Positions 22,901-34,880 are shown, counted from the stretch's first letter. The stretch is DNA of 64,000 nt from Larus michahellis (GCF_964199755.1 NC_133910.1:11168711-11232710), one strand, 5' to 3'. Numbers and translations are program-made. Notes: generated from the sequence alone by a model not told the origin.

Positions 22901-25900
22901 AAGGCATCCATAGTCACCTCGGGAGCTTTTCTTAGGAACAAAGGGGCGACCAGGATGCAGGGAGGGCAAACGGGGCGAGGGACGAGGCGGGACCGGGCCA
23001 CCTCGTCGGGATGCTTCTGCCCAGCTCGTCACGACACAGACCTCCTGTCGCTCAGGTCGGGATTCCGCACCCAGCCCAGCCCACAACTTACATGCCCCGA
23101 GATGATTCATTTAATTATTAGTATTAAACTGACAACGCTTACGGACCCCAGGTGACACTGGGGCTGGGATGTGGAAAGCACTGGGCAACACTGATGTGAG
23201 CGAGCTGCGAAGCTCTCCACGGAGCAGCAGGAGATGAACAAGGGAGACAGGAGAGAGCACCCATCCCCTCCGTGCCCGATGGGTGCTGGGCACCCGTCCC
23301 GTCCCCCCGCCAGCGGCCGCCGCCCCACCCTGGCCATGCCGGGGGCTTGTTCGCGCGGGTCCTGCCGCGGCAGGCAGGTAGAGCATCGCCTCTATCCTCT
23401 GTGGAGCTCTGTCATGTTCAATACCCTTCACCGCATTACGAATTCAAGGCTGGCGGTCCCCGAATGTACATATATTTGTCAGACACTCTTAAGATGTCTC
23501 CCTGCTCTGAGCGCTGATCCTTTGTGAAGGCAACAGTTGTAGCGCTTAAACAGCGGCAACGGGCTCGGTCCTGCCCTCCTGGTGCAGTCCCAGCCCTGGA
23601 AAGCGTTAAAACACGGGCTCGGCGTCTCGCTGCTTAGAGCCTCTTAGACAGGCGTTTAATTTAAATGCGTGTTCAGTCCCGTGGGGAGCGCACACACCTG
23701 AAGCATCTTCTGGAAGCGGGGCTTAAATCAGGGCATCGCCATTAAAGCCACCGAGGTGACAGGCATGAAAGGCTATTTATACCCAGCGGCTTTCTATTGT
23801 GCAAGGGAGAGAACAGGCCCTTCTGCTGACAAAGCAGAAGCGCGCCTCATCCCCGCGTGAAATGCAAAAAGTAATACCCTAAATTCACTGCAACCTTTGC
23901 AGAATCGCAGCCAAGACCGCGCTGAAATCTCCCCTGTACCGCGAGCGAGGCGCAGGGACCCCAGTGGGCAGGGAACTTGTTTTTCTTTCCAATCAAACCA
24001 ACCACTTGCTATTCCTCCTAGCAGCTGGCAGGGGAGAAAAAAAACCCAGCTACCTTTGCAGGCCAGCTCCTGCAACCCGGAGTCAAGAAAACGGGGAAGG
24101 GAAAGGGCTCTGTTCTCTCCGGCGCCCTGGAAGCGCAGCCCTGCAGCCAGGGCTCTTGTTTGCGCATCAAGATGCGTGGGACCGAGTTTGCCGATAAAAA
24201 TATATACAAAGTTATGCTTGGTATGGAACAAGCAGGCAGTAGCTGCTGAAGACTTCACAACATCCTGCTTTTGGCTTGCCTCCAAAATACCAAAACAAAA
24301 CAAAATTCAGTTGGCATCTCTGCAGATTGAAGCAAGTTTTCTTTTTGCAGCAATTGCTGAACAAACGTTTCGATACTGTGCCACCGCCCCCGCCCCTGCT
24401 TTCTCCCCCGAAATCACGTGCTGGAAGGATGTAAAAGATGTTCAAGGTCACGGGCAGGCGGTGAAGGAACCCGGCCGTTGCCCATCCCTGTCCTCTGTGG
24501 TTTTGCTGCACCGTGGCAACCAACACTGCGGAGCACAAGCCAAGGGCGGTGGGGGGGCGTTTGCCCAGCGGGACCCCCAGCAGCGGGGGGGTTTCTCCAA
24601 AGGGGCCGAGCCACAGGGGTCAGCATCACCTACCTCTTACTATAGTGGGGGCTTTTGGACGCCCCCCAGGGAGGTGCAGCTTGCACACCAGGGCTGAATT
24701 CAACCCCTTGTGCTTGCCGTTCAGGTAGGTAAGGCAGAACCATCTTCCCGCTGCTCTAGAAGGCAGCGGGGTGTTTCTCTGCAAGCTGGGAAGAACAGCC
24801 GCAACGTGGGAGCCACGACGGCATCACGGTCACCCTGGGAAAAAACCCACAGCAGCCACCTGAAAAAAATTCAGGATTTGGCCTCATATTTCTCATGCCA
24901 CACGCTGTCACAAAGCAGCGTATATCTTCTGTACATACGCACATTGCAACTTGACCTTATGAGCTTCGCTCTCAAATGTTTTATTTATTTCCCCAAGAAC
25001 AGGCAGTTGTGTCTGAGAACACAAGGTGAAATCCTGACCTTGCTGAAAGCACTGAGAGTTTGCCATCGCCGCCAGCAGAACTCCACGTTTATCCAGAGCT
25101 ACAACCGGGTTACAGGTCTTGGTTCTGGCTTCAGTTCTTTGCTGGTGCTTGATGCTTTAAAGGACGAGCCCAACAATCCTATAGCCCTTTCATCCATGCC
25201 CACCATTCCCAAAGCACGGAAAAAGCAGCACCAGTCCCCTCCTGCCCACTCGGGTAAGCAGTTACAGTCCTTGAAGCGCAAAATTTGCTCGCCCTTATTG
25301 TAGCACATTGCTATCATGTCCTTACTGGTCATAAAAATTATCTTGTGTTTTCTCAAAACCAGGCGCCGCACTCATCCCTTTCTGAAGGGAACGGGTGAAT
25401 ATCAGCATAATTTAAACAAAGAGTCTCTGTGGAAACCACCCCCCTGCTATCGCAAAGAGAAGCGCGCTCCCCTGGCTTTGGACAGCCAGATTTCAGAAAT
25501 AAGTGTATTTCTGCCATTTTTGACCTGGCAGGCGCTGCAGAGCCCGAAGAGCAGCCCCCTGAGCACAGCAACAGCTACTTTGCAACCGAAGCCTTCCCAT
25601 GCACCCAGAGGAGCTCTCTTTGTACGCTGTCTTAATCAGTACATGAAATGCTTTCAGTGAAATGCTGCCTTCTTCTGTTTATTTGTCACAACTGATGCTC
25701 TGGTGAACAGTAAATAGGAAATTTGTTGGCAAATCAGCACTACCAGCTTGGTTCATTAGGAAAGGCTGGAGCACAAGAGAGCTGTGTGCGCGTCCCCCTT
25801 GCGACTCGCGCTGGACCCTCAGTCCTTGAAGCTCAGCAAGTTGTACAAATCCTGAAGGCACATAAATCTCTCCTAAACTGAGCCCGGCAAACACAAGACC

Positions 25901-26236
25901 TTGGCAATTATTGGTAATCCTTACCAATAAGCACTGGGTTATTAAAAGGCCGTGGGCTGATTAAACCCGTGTACACACAAGAAGAATTCACCACCGGTTT
26001 TGCTAAGAAAACTTCACATTTAAAATCCTGTCCGTTTTAGCCGTGTGTGCTGCTCCCCACTCGCCTGCCCCGGCCCCGCGGCATTGCACAACGCCGGGCT
26101 TCGTGTTTGCCACCAGACAGTTTGGAGTCAGCCTCACATGGACAAGAAGGAAGTCACAGTGCCTACATTGCACATAACTGCAAGCAAACGCGTTTCCAAG
26201 AAACTATTAAGCAGTGCTCATTTGAAGTTTAAATTT

Positions 26237-26255
26237 AAAAAAAAAAAAAAAAAAA
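26237..26255 (+). repeat. Poly(A) tract, 19 bases
   Basis: Uninterrupted A-run; no retroposon body recognised. Confidence 0.9.
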
Positions 26256-26499
26256 GGAAAGAAAAACCTTGGAAGAATTTTTCTTGGCTTGGAGCTTTTT
26301 ATGAAACTCAGATTTTAAGCGAAATGTGCCCAGACAACATCAGTAATGCAGCAAAGCCGGGCTGCGTACAGCGGTGCGGTGTCTCGGGCTCTGATGGATG
26401 AACCAGGGATCCAGGTCCTCCCCAGTGCCAGCCAACCGCCGGTCCCTTCCCCGGACATTGTCCCCTTCCAGCAGGAAGCAGCAGCGACCCACAGCCCCC

Positions 26500-26900
26500 A
26501 GAGCACAGCCTGGCACCCCAATGTGCTCCCACCCCGGGCAGCATTTGGGAAGGGGATGGCAGGTGCGTGGGATGTTCCCTTCTGCTGAGCCTGCAGCGAG
26601 GTGGCACCGTCCATCCCCAGGACCGCTGCCGGGCTCTGTCAACACCCGCCCCAGCCAAAGGCTGCTCCATCGTCCCCCCAAGTCCCCTCCCCTGCCTGGG
26701 GTGGGCTTTGGCCCCAAATCACAGACCCCACGAGGGTCAGCCCTGCGCTCACCCAGCTGGGCTGGCCGGGGACCGGGGTCCCGGGGCCGCGTGGGTCCCC
26801 GCACACGGGGACGGTGGCAGGAGACTCGCCAGGACACGGCGGCTCTGTATGAAACGGCTCCTTTGTGCCGGGCGGGCGCACAAAGCCGGGCGTCGCACAC
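26500..26900. promoter_or_regulatory. GC-rich island in intergenic DNA
   Basis: GC-rich stretch with moderate CpG, strongest at 26.74-26.90 kb. It includes a perfect 7-bp stem GTCCCCG-CACA-CGGGGAC at 26795-26812. No transcript start can be assigned. Confidence 0.25.
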
Positions 26901-29900
26901 AGCAGCAATTGTTCCTCCGAGGTTCGCATGGACGAGGCCACTGTCCCCCGGCAGCTTCAGACACCCTTGATGTCAGAATAAATGAACAGGCATCATTAAA
27001 GCAACCGCATTAGGCTTTTAAAATATACACCACTGTAATTTATTTTTTAAACCATTGCTCATTTTCAGAGGCAGGGAGATAAGGCTCCTCTGAAAAAAAC
27101 CTCTTTGCCCATCTAAATTCTCCCCATTACTGAGCAAATGGTTTGCAACAACAAATTTATTCCGCAGCGTCTCCTGTGCTCTTTTTTTTTTGTTTGAAAA
27201 AGCCACAAACAGATTGTGATTTTCTCCAACGGATTCACCATCTGGGAAATTTTTCATGCAACTCCTTTCCTCACTGGGAGCAAGTTACTCAGAGGGGAAT
27301 TCCCAGCAGAGAGCAGACTCTGAAGGGATGGGTGGTTCATTTAATTAGCATGCATAATCTTGACGTCCTTACTCAGGCAAGACTCTCACCAGGGCCAATG
27401 GGAGATTTATTATTATTTTTTTTAAAAAAAGAATCAGCTAAGGACTTCGGTATTTGTCTCTTGGTGTTACATACAGTGTTTTCCATGCAGGGGAAAGTTG
27501 GCTTTGGGCTGTATTAGAGACTCTGATTTACTACAGTCTTGTGCACCCGAGGTCAGGACGTGGCCCTTCCAGCGTCCATCACATGCCGAGCGCGGGCCGG
27601 AGCAGAGCCAGCGGCAGAGGAACCGCTCCCTTTCGCACACTTTCCCTGGTGGGGGAACATCACGCATTCTTGCAGCAGGCTCTCTGCAGCCAGCGGAGCG
27701 CGGCGGGGGGAGGAGCCCCTCCAAAACCCGACACGCATCAGCTCAGAACCGCAGCATGTTTATACAGCCCTTGGGCAAGTTATGTGGTCTTCCCCCCCCA
27801 CCCCCCCTCCCCCAGTAGATGAATTTATTGCTTGAGAAGGATGCGGGAGAAGCAGGGACGCTCCTTTCATCTGCACTAAAGCTGTTCTATGGTACACGAG
27901 CGCGCAGCCAAGCCTCGAAGCGCAGCACACACGCAGCCTTGATTCCAAGCCACCCGAGCGGGTTGCTCAGAGCAGACCCCGACAGCCCAGCTCCGCTCTC
28001 ACCTAAGCACGGTTTTGATAGCTGCACAAGAAGATCTTACACTAAACAATTTTCACTGGCTCATTACTGGACAAAACTTCCCTTTGAACTGACATTTTCT
28101 GGGCACGATGACTGCTTTGAAGCAGGAAGATAAAATTAGTGCGGAGAGTTGGCAGGTGAAGAAATGAGAGGTTGTTGGTTTGTTGTTTTTTTTTTCCCCA
28201 GCAGCAAAGCTGTCCAGGAGCTATGGAAACCTTGTTTGGCTAAATAAAAACGCAAAAAGATAACAAGGCTTCCTATTTTCCAGCAACATCTCCACTGGAA
28301 CAGCATGCTATCTGCGTGTGCTAGAGGCTCCGGAACAGCCAAAGCCGTCCCTGAAAGTAAACGTGCCATCTTATTTTCCACAACTGGTAGGAAACGCCGT
28401 CTCCTACCTCCCCAGGAGGGAAAGAAATAAAACCAGCAATTTAGGAGAACCCTGGGAAGAATTACAACAAGCTTTCAGCCAGGTAAGGCCCTTTAGGGTA
28501 AGGAGCTGGTCTCTTCTCCAGTCTGTTCCCAGTGCCTTTTTGAGACTTACACCTGCAGATCGGGTCAGAACCTGCTTTTACGGAAAATGGCAATCCTGAC
28601 CCTAAAGCTGTACGGACACAAGTGAAAGGCTCTGCTGTTGGCGCAGCCCCTGGGAGAAGCGGAGTTTGCTGGCATGGCACGGCGCCTGTGTTTGAGGCCA
28701 TTCCCTGGGGACCCCCCGGGCCGCGGCACCGGGTCACTGGGCGCCCCAGCCTGGGCCGGTGGCACTGGGAAGAAGCTCACTCTAGGAACTGGGCAAACAA
28801 GTTCTTCCTAGGACATGGCAAAGGCTCAAGAGATGTATTTAAAAAGAACAATAACAACAGAAAATGCACATTTATATAGCACATTCCTGAGCGTTTCACT
28901 GTCATTGGGTCCGATACTCCACCGCACTCAACCAACTTTGCCATCTGCCATTGTGCTAATGGCACCAGCCGCATTTTTGAGCATTGCTTACACTTTCCCA
29001 CGTAATGCTGAAAGTGAAAATACACACACCCTTGCCCAAATTGCTCTCTCTTTTGGAAACCTCCTTCCCTTTTCTTTTAAGCCCTCCACTGTGGCTCTTC
29101 ACCTGTTGGGATAACAGAAAGGAGCATCTCATACCCGTACAGGGATGTGGGCTGCTCTATGCACACAAATACTTATTTCTCCAGTTGTTCACCTCCAGCT
29201 CGGTCTATTTTAGGATTTTGTGCTGCTGCACATCCCTGTAGCACTTTCCACACGAGAACAAGAGGAAGTCCATCGTAGTAGAAGTATTCCTCTTTATTCC
29301 CACAGGAATCATGACAACTGTGTCCTGAAACGATCCAGCTCTGCACTGCAAGCTCGGCTCCACGCAAGGAAAGGAGGAAAGCCAGCACCTTCTAGTAATT
29401 AACTGATGTGCACCTCAATACAAAGCGACAGCTCCTTCAAACCACTCAAACGCCCGGGGTGGGCACTGCAGTCTGCTTGCTGGAGCCAAAGCCTGACGGC
29501 CGTGCGGTGCTCCTGGCTCTCCTCCCAAGTCATTGCTGAATGACCCTCCAAGGAGGTAAAAAGAGGCGTTTTACCCAACTCTCAGTGATGCTTCTGAGGC
29601 ACAACCACGGAGGGACTGATTCTGCTCTATTTGCACGGGCGTGAAGAGGAGTGTCTAGGCCATCCCCACATCAAAAAGATACCAGCGCGGTATGACAAAA
29701 TTCTTCCTTTTTCTTCCCAAGCAATCAATCCATCAACCAACATGTTAAAAAAAATAGGTTTAATGTAGGTGGCATGTTTCATACAGAATTTAACAGGCAC
29801 CCAAAACACCAGCTGGTGTCATGTTCTGAAGAGTTAACAAGGTGAAACGCCAACACTTCACTCTCCTTCGTACATTCACAGGCTGAACAACAGGCCAAGG

Positions 29901-30159
29901 CAGCTTTGCCACCGCACGTACCCTCATCCCTGCTCTGCAGTCTCTGCAACGCAGCCGGAGTCTCTCCGTCACCCAAACACCCGGAAAGCTCTGGAGCGAG
30001 TAGGACCCATGGGGAAAGTTCTCTGAAGGGGTTGGTATGGGTCTGGGATGGACACGCTCTCCCAAATCAGTACTTCTAGTATTTTTTCCTAATTACTCAA
30101 GGCCAATTTTTACCCAGAATATATAATAATACTAATATTTAAAGACCAAACATGGAGAG

Positions 30160-30177
30160 AAAAAAAAAAAAAAAAAA
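30160..30177 (+). repeat. Poly(A) tract, 18 bases
   Basis: Uninterrupted A-run after an AT-rich stretch. Confidence 0.9.
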
Positions 30178-31500
30178 GACAGGGAACAAACCAGCTGCTC
30201 TCACTGTTCAGGACGGAATCAGCATGAAGGAATGCTGAAATGAAAACGTCAAAAGATTTTAGTTACGGCCATCTATACAATAAGAAGGGAAGACTTAACA
30301 CATTTTGGAGCCTGATCCATCCCTTTCACTACCAACAAATTTGGAAAAAGTAAAAAAATATCCAAAAGAATATGAACTTTGCCAGTGGGGCACAGTTTGC
30401 AAATACCTGCTTAACATGAAATATTTCTGGCAAATATCATTGTAAGTGAGTTGCTTGACTCTTGAAAAGCAGAAAGTTCAGCTTCCCCTGTTTCCTTATT
30501 TGTTGTATTCTAGCAAGTTTGGGGTTTTCCCCCCCTCCATTAAAAATGCCAGGTTGAAAAACCTAATTAAACTAAATGGGAGAAAAATAACCCAGCTTAT
30601 TCTTTGCATACACTTAATATAACATTTATTCTGCCTCTTTCTCCCTCCCTGAGTTGTGGCCTGGTTCCCCTTGAGCTTGTAAAAGAATCTCAGCTCCTTG
30701 AGAAAAAATATTTTGGCAAAGTACTCCTAAAAGCTTTAAAAAATATACATCTCAAATTTAAAAACACTGAATTTAAATTCTGAACCATTACCAAGTTCTT
30801 ACTTATTCAGCAATCTCCTGGGCATGTTGTGAGGTTTAATTAGCGCCAGTTGGAAAATGCTTTGAAGAGGAAAAGTGCCATAAAGGTGCCAAATACTGCT
30901 CCACTCATGAAGATCTAAAACACTCAAATTATTACATCATAAAACAAATAATTTGAAAATTAATTCCTCTTCCTTGCCAGCGTGACTTCAAAGGGACCTC
31001 ACTTCTTCCCTTGCACTGGTAGGATCACACCACCCAAGCACTGCAAGGTGTCCAAGGGCTGGTAAGGACCAAGAAAGAGAGTATTTTGAATTTCATAACG
31101 CCTTCGAGGCCGCCTTCTCACTTATTTAATCTTTGGGTTGTCTATCGTTGTGTGCAATTGAGATTCGGGGCATTCTGAGAGTAGGTACTTGGCTCCCTTT
31201 CTAAAAGAGGAATGGGGAATCACCTTCCGCTGTCTTCTAAGCAACCTGTGCCCAAGGTCTCTCTCGAGGAACATTTGGGCAATTGGCAAACATTATTTTT
31301 TTGTGATTCGATAAGGACGTGTACTTCTTCCTCGGTACGCACACTGAGCCTGGATGCAGCGGGCTGGCGGGAAGTCCGTGCAGTAAAGTGATGAACCGCA
31401 ATGCAGAAGCCCTTCTTCGTTCAGCTGCCACTGCGGGAGTGTCGCGGGGCAGGTTTGGGCTGCTTAAAGAACCACCGCCAAAGGTAGCAGCAAAAGTGGT

Positions 31501-31506
31501 TTTATT
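31501..31506 (-). promoter_or_regulatory. Candidate distal TMEM250 poly(A) signal
   Basis: Minus-strand CTTCAATAAAACC, followed 25-40 bases later by a G/U-rich stretch (TTTGGCGGTGGTTCTTT), the usual layout of a vertebrate cleavage site. Use would give a 3' UTR of about 2.8 kb. A further AATAAA lies at 30625-30630. The choice among them cannot be made from sequence. Confidence 0.35.
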
Positions 31507-31778
31507 GAAGTAAGAGTTTGTAAAAGTGAGGCTTAACAAAGTCCTATGGAAAAGTTCAACCTCCTAGGTACTGCACAGAGGATATAATGATTCAAAGTTA
31601 CCAATAAAAGACCGTAATGCCCTGCGATGCAAGGTTATGCGCAGTATCAGTCACTTACCAAAGATCTGAAGTTGGGAAGGGGTCTCTCAACCTTCAGCAG
31701 TAACCTCAAGAGACATCCCACCTCTTGGGCAAGTGGGAGATCCCAAGGGGACGTCCCTTGGGCAGGGAGTGATCCTTG

Positions 31779-31803
31779 GGTGATCTCCCAAGGGGAGATC
31801 ACC
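31779..31803. repeat. Perfect 11-bp inverted repeat (hairpin) in presumed 3' UTR
   Basis: GGTGATCTCCC and GGGAGATCACC are separated by AAG, giving an 11-bp perfect stem with a 3-base loop. Just upstream, at 31736-31780, related pieces (GAGATCCCAAGGGG, CCCTTGGGCAG, GATCCTTGGG) repeat the same words, so local duplication and inversion built this cluster. Confidence 0.7.
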
Positions 31804-33399
31804 GCCACGCAGCCAGCTGCTTAGCAGGGAGAGCTCAAAAAAAGCTCACTCAGGCTGTCATATTTATGGAATAAAGTGGGTGGCTCATAGTCAAATTACG
31901 CGCGATGGAAAAGGTAAGTATGAGACTCCTTGTACCCACAACCTTTGTTGCTTGACCAAATTAGTCTTGGAAGAACCACCTGCTATTCATGTGTTAATCG
32001 CATGATCGGTGTTCCGGTTTCCAAGCTCATATACATCAAAGCTCACCATGTCACCCTGTTCCTGTGTGGGCTTTCAAAGAGCAGGTTGGAACTAGGGAAG
32101 TTCCTGACTCGGCCACAGCCAAGACCTGCACTTCCTTTGGATCCTGAATGAAAATACCACGGGTTTGGTCGCACGGAGCGTATCCGTCACAAAGAGCACC
32201 CACCAGCTGAAGCAGGCAGGGGTGGGGAGCGCAGCAGCGCCCACGTGTACCACAAAACACCCTTTTACTCATCATTATAAGGAGTGCGGAAATAGAGCCC
32301 CGCCAAGGTGAAACAAGGTCCTACCATCCAGCCTCCACCCAGTCTCTGCTGCATCTCCTGTGAAGGGCGAGGGAGCGCTGGTCCCGGCTGCTCTCAGCTC
32401 GTGCCAGGGCTGTTTGCTGGCCGCCTGTAACACGTTTCCTGCAGAAATTCTTGAGCAGAGCCAGGCTGGGAGTCCCACAGTCTGCACACCAGAGCTGCAA
32501 TGCCCCAGGCTGACAGCTGTACTGGGGAGGAACGCACTGGGCTCGGAATTACTGGGAATTCCCTCTGCCCGCAGAGCAAGCTGCGACTTGGACCTGCAGG
32601 ATGCTGAGCCCGGAGAGCAATCCCAGAACAAAGCTCTGTGGAGCTCCGCAGTTAGGAGGAAACTTCCAGACACCAGTTTGTGACATATGCTGACACCGCC
32701 TCTTTCCTGCAGAAACAGCCTTTGGCTCTCATGGGACTAATCTAAAGTTCACACCACCACGGCCCGTTATTTATTCGGCTCTGCGTGTTCAGTCTGCATT
32801 ATCCTTAACACTTGATAATGAGATCATTTCTGGGTTTGCTTTAGCTTTGGGCTTCAGGCAGAAGCTTCTCTATTTTGCATCCATAAGCCTACAAATCAAA
32901 GTACATCAGCAAAAGACTGCAATACTCACAAGCTGAAATATGAAGCATCCTTCCCTGTGTGCAAACTGGCTTTGTTCTCCAATACATTCATATCTCAGAC
33001 CAAAGAGATCATAAAAGAACAGTCACGTATTTCCAGTCTTACTTATTCCACTATGATTGACTCCAACAGTTCCAGGCGGGCGGGGGGGGAAGGGTCTCCA
33101 TCATTTTTACCAACTTGTTTTTAAATAGTTCTTCAAAGAACACAGGGAAAAGACCAATATTCCATTATAAGGAAAAACAAACAAACAAAACCAGAATAAA
33201 AATAAACTTTAGGCCAGCTTCTGGACTCCATAAATAAAGTTGCTTGACTGACTGCAGAGGAACGGTCTAACATCTTAGATCATGACCAGTAAAACTCAGC
33301 TTAATGCTTAAGTCCCTTCTTGAGCTCGCAAAGCTCTCCAGTGACCCCACTCTCACTGCTGCAGAGGTAGGAGAATGTTTTCTGTAATTGCAGAGAACA

Positions 33400-33405
33400 T
33401 TTATT
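33400..33405 (-). promoter_or_regulatory. Candidate AATAAA poly(A) signal
   Basis: Minus-strand GGCAATAAATGTT about 0.9 kb beyond the TMEM250 stop. The downstream sequence is only moderately G/T-rich. It is one of several possible TMEM250 3' ends. Confidence 0.2.
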
Positions 33406-34322
33406 GCCATTTCAGATTGTACTCTGCTTTCAACCTCTCCTAGGTAAGACAGTCTCATCTCACCCTACTCCCTAAGACAGGAGTAACTCTGTGAGAAAAC
33501 TGGAACTAATCCACGCAGGGAAGAGTAAAACCAATGCCAAGACCTAAACGCTATGGACCATTGCAATGGGTTCCCCTTAATCACTGCAAAATGATAACAT
33601 ATTTGCCACGACTGGGAGTTTCAAGAGCACATACTATCAAATTCTGTTCCCATTACTCCCATGGATTTCTCCTATTAGGGTAAGACTCAATTACTCAGCA
33701 CTAACTGCCCGAAAAGGACAAAGCCATTCAAAGCTATATAATTACATTAAAGCGAACAGAACAGTGTAGTGGGTCAAACGCACATCTTGCACAAATCTAA
33801 AAACGAAACAGGAAAAAAAAACCCAAACCCATATACTCTCTGTTGAATTTGGCCCCATATTCTTAGCAGGGAATATGCAAACTACATAGAGAAAGGATAA
33901 CACTGGTCAAGTAGGACACATATTACATGCCTGAAACATTAAGGAGCATTTTTAGAAAAAGGGTGAAGATGGATTAAGAGCGTGGGGTACAAAGTTATCT
34001 GACTTTTATCCTCCAGATAAATCACTGCCTTTTTCATGCCCACAGGAATACAGGAACAGCAGCAACGTAGGCTCCTACAGACTAGAAGAAATTTGTATTA
34101 ACTTGCACTGTGCAAAGAAAAAACACGCAATCAAGTGTTGCACTTTGATCATCAAAATGGCACCTCGACCCTCAAAAAAATACAAATTCCAGAGACAAGT
34201 ATGTTAATTTATCAATAAAAAGTATCACTGATAAATAAATTAATTTATATAAAAAAGAAAATAAGATATTGACACATTTTGGGGTAGAAGAAAAGTCACC
34301 TTCTCAGCCCACATGCGCTTGT

Positions 34323-34328
34323 TTTATT
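34323..34328 (-). promoter_or_regulatory. AATAAA overlapping the TMEM250 stop codon
   Basis: The minus strand reads TAAATAAAAC at the stop, so a canonical AATAAA begins on the last base of the stop codon. A G/T-rich stretch (GCATGTGGGCTG) follows about 15-25 bases downstream. If used, the message would have almost no 3' UTR. More distal signals exist, so this may be unused. Confidence 0.35.
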
Positions 34329-34747
34329 TACATATCCACAAATACCATGAAACACCATCCCAGCCCCCCCACTAGCAGCATGGTCACATGAATTCCATAG
34401 ATGAGCAGTTCATTCATGAGGCTGAAGTCTACCCGCCTTCGCCCCAGTAAGAGGAGGATGATGGAGAGTTTGTACTGGAAACGCAGAAAGATCCGGATGC
34501 CAAGGTACTGAAGGCAAAACAAGATAGAGAGTGCCACCCAGAGGATGGAGGTAAACAGGCTGCAGCTGAAGTACAGCAGGAAACGGATGAATCCATACAT
34601 CCATCGGGATTTGAGATAGATGTCGAAATTGTTGTACTTGGTACGCACCAAGTGAGTGGTCCTTACCGGGCCACAGGCCGAATGCAGGCAGGTCGTGTGG
34701 GGGCCGTGGAACGAACGGACCCGGCGGGGAATGGGGATTACAGGCAT
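34328..34747 (-). CDS. TMEM250: Transmembrane protein 250 (C9orf69 orthologue), complete single-exon CDS
   Basis: A 139-codon frame with a TAA stop encodes a small membrane protein that I recognise as TMEM250, from its proline/arginine N-terminus (MPVIPIPRRVRSFHGPHTT), the RTKYNNFD block at 35-42, and the C-terminus ending GWCFMVFVDM. The length equals that of the mammalian protein. Residues about 54-78 (FLLYFSCSLFTSILW...) form one hydrophobic segment and about 114-137 a second. Between them is a partly hydrophobic stretch ending in the basic LGRRRVDF motif (101-108). No signal peptide or catalytic motif is visible, and the cellular role is poorly defined; a database alias describes it as a herpesvirus UL25-binding protein. 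The start chosen is the ATG at 34747, because an in-frame TGA lies six codons upstream and no other in-frame ATG follows it. The start context is weak (C at -3, C at +4). Identity rests on memory of the family, not on a search run here. Confidence 0.96.
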   Translation of the reverse strand: MPVIPIPRRVRSFHGPHTTCLHSACGPVRTTHLVRTKYNNFDIYLKSRWMYGFIRFLLYFSCSLFTSILWVALSILFCLQYLGIRIFLRFQYKLSIILLLLGRRRVDFSLMNELLIYGIHVTMLLVGGLGWCFMVFVDM

Positions 34748-34797
34748 CAGGCACCCCACCGGTCAGAGAGTCCCAGGGCAGGATTTACAGGGCACAT
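34747..34797 (-). promoter_or_regulatory. uORF3 in TMEM250 leader, stop overlaps main start (TGATG)
   Basis: ATG at 34797 (G at -3) opens 16 codons ending in TGA. The last base of that TGA is the A of the TMEM250 ATG at 34747. This one-base stop-start overlap is the arrangement expected for termination-coupled reinitiation, although short uORFs arise by chance. It is independent of the splice model except that exon 2 must be transcribed. Confidence 0.45.
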
Positions 34798-34798
34798 A

Positions 34799-34819
34799 TC
34801 AAATATTATCCATTAACAT
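34799..34819 (-). promoter_or_regulatory. uORF2 in TMEM250 leader (6 codons)
   Basis: ATG at 34819 followed by TTA ATG GAT AAT ATT and TGA at 34801-34799. It overlaps the end of uORF1 in another frame and has two in-frame ATGs, both in weak context. It is entirely within exon 2, so it is present in any transcript using the predicted acceptor. Confidence 0.4.
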
Positions 34820-34880
34820 GGAAGAGATCCAACAGCCTGGGAACGCTAACTCTTTGCTGAATTTCCAGGAAGGAAGAGAC
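34806..34880 (-). promoter_or_regulatory. uORF1, 3' part (joined by splicing to 38312-38323 or to 38312-38419)
   Basis: If exon 1 (ending 38312) is spliced to exon 2 (starting 34880), the ATG at 38323 opens a 28-codon upstream ORF: four codons in exon 1 and 24 in exon 2 (beginning VSSFLEIQQR, ending DLFHVNG). It stops at the TAA at 34808-34806. Its start context, GGCCATGG, is much better than that of TMEM250. If transcription begins 5' of 38419, an in-frame ATG there extends it to 60 codons with an Arg/Ala-rich N-terminal part. Translation is not shown; a repressive uORF is the simplest reading. Confidence 0.45.

Larger units (their letters stand above)
18668..31500. other. Intergenic non-coding DNA between candidate NACC2 and TMEM250; no gene seen
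   Basis: About 12.8 kb without a supportable exon on either strand. The longest frames (225 codons forward at 20869-21546; 218 codons reverse at 21006-21662) mirror each other and match no family. Local features are GC-rich islands near 23.25-23.40 and 26.5-26.9 kb, A-runs at 26237-26255 and 30160-30177, and an AT-rich candidate element at 22.66-22.90 kb. Confidence 0.5.
31507..34322 (-). other. TMEM250: Presumed TMEM250 3' untranslated region
   Basis: About 2.8 kb with no recognisable coding exon, bounded by the TMEM250 stop and the best distal poly(A) signal. It is AT-rich in 32.7-34.3 kb and contains one strong hairpin at 31779-31803. The extent is inferred only from the poly(A) signals. 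Confidence 0.35.
34748..34880 (-). other. TMEM250: TMEM250 exon 2, 5' untranslated part with splice acceptor
   Basis: Read on the minus strand, a pyrimidine-rich tract (TTTTCCTTCTCTGCCTTCCCGCAG) ends at 34881 and is followed by GTCTCTTCC. This is a textbook 3' splice site and puts the first base of the coding exon at 34880. The 133-base leader segment before the TMEM250 ATG contains stop codons in all frames and three upstream ATGs, so it is not an N-terminal extension. It pairs naturally with the donor at 38311-38310. The junction is predicted from sequence; no transcript evidence is available here. Confidence 0.75.
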
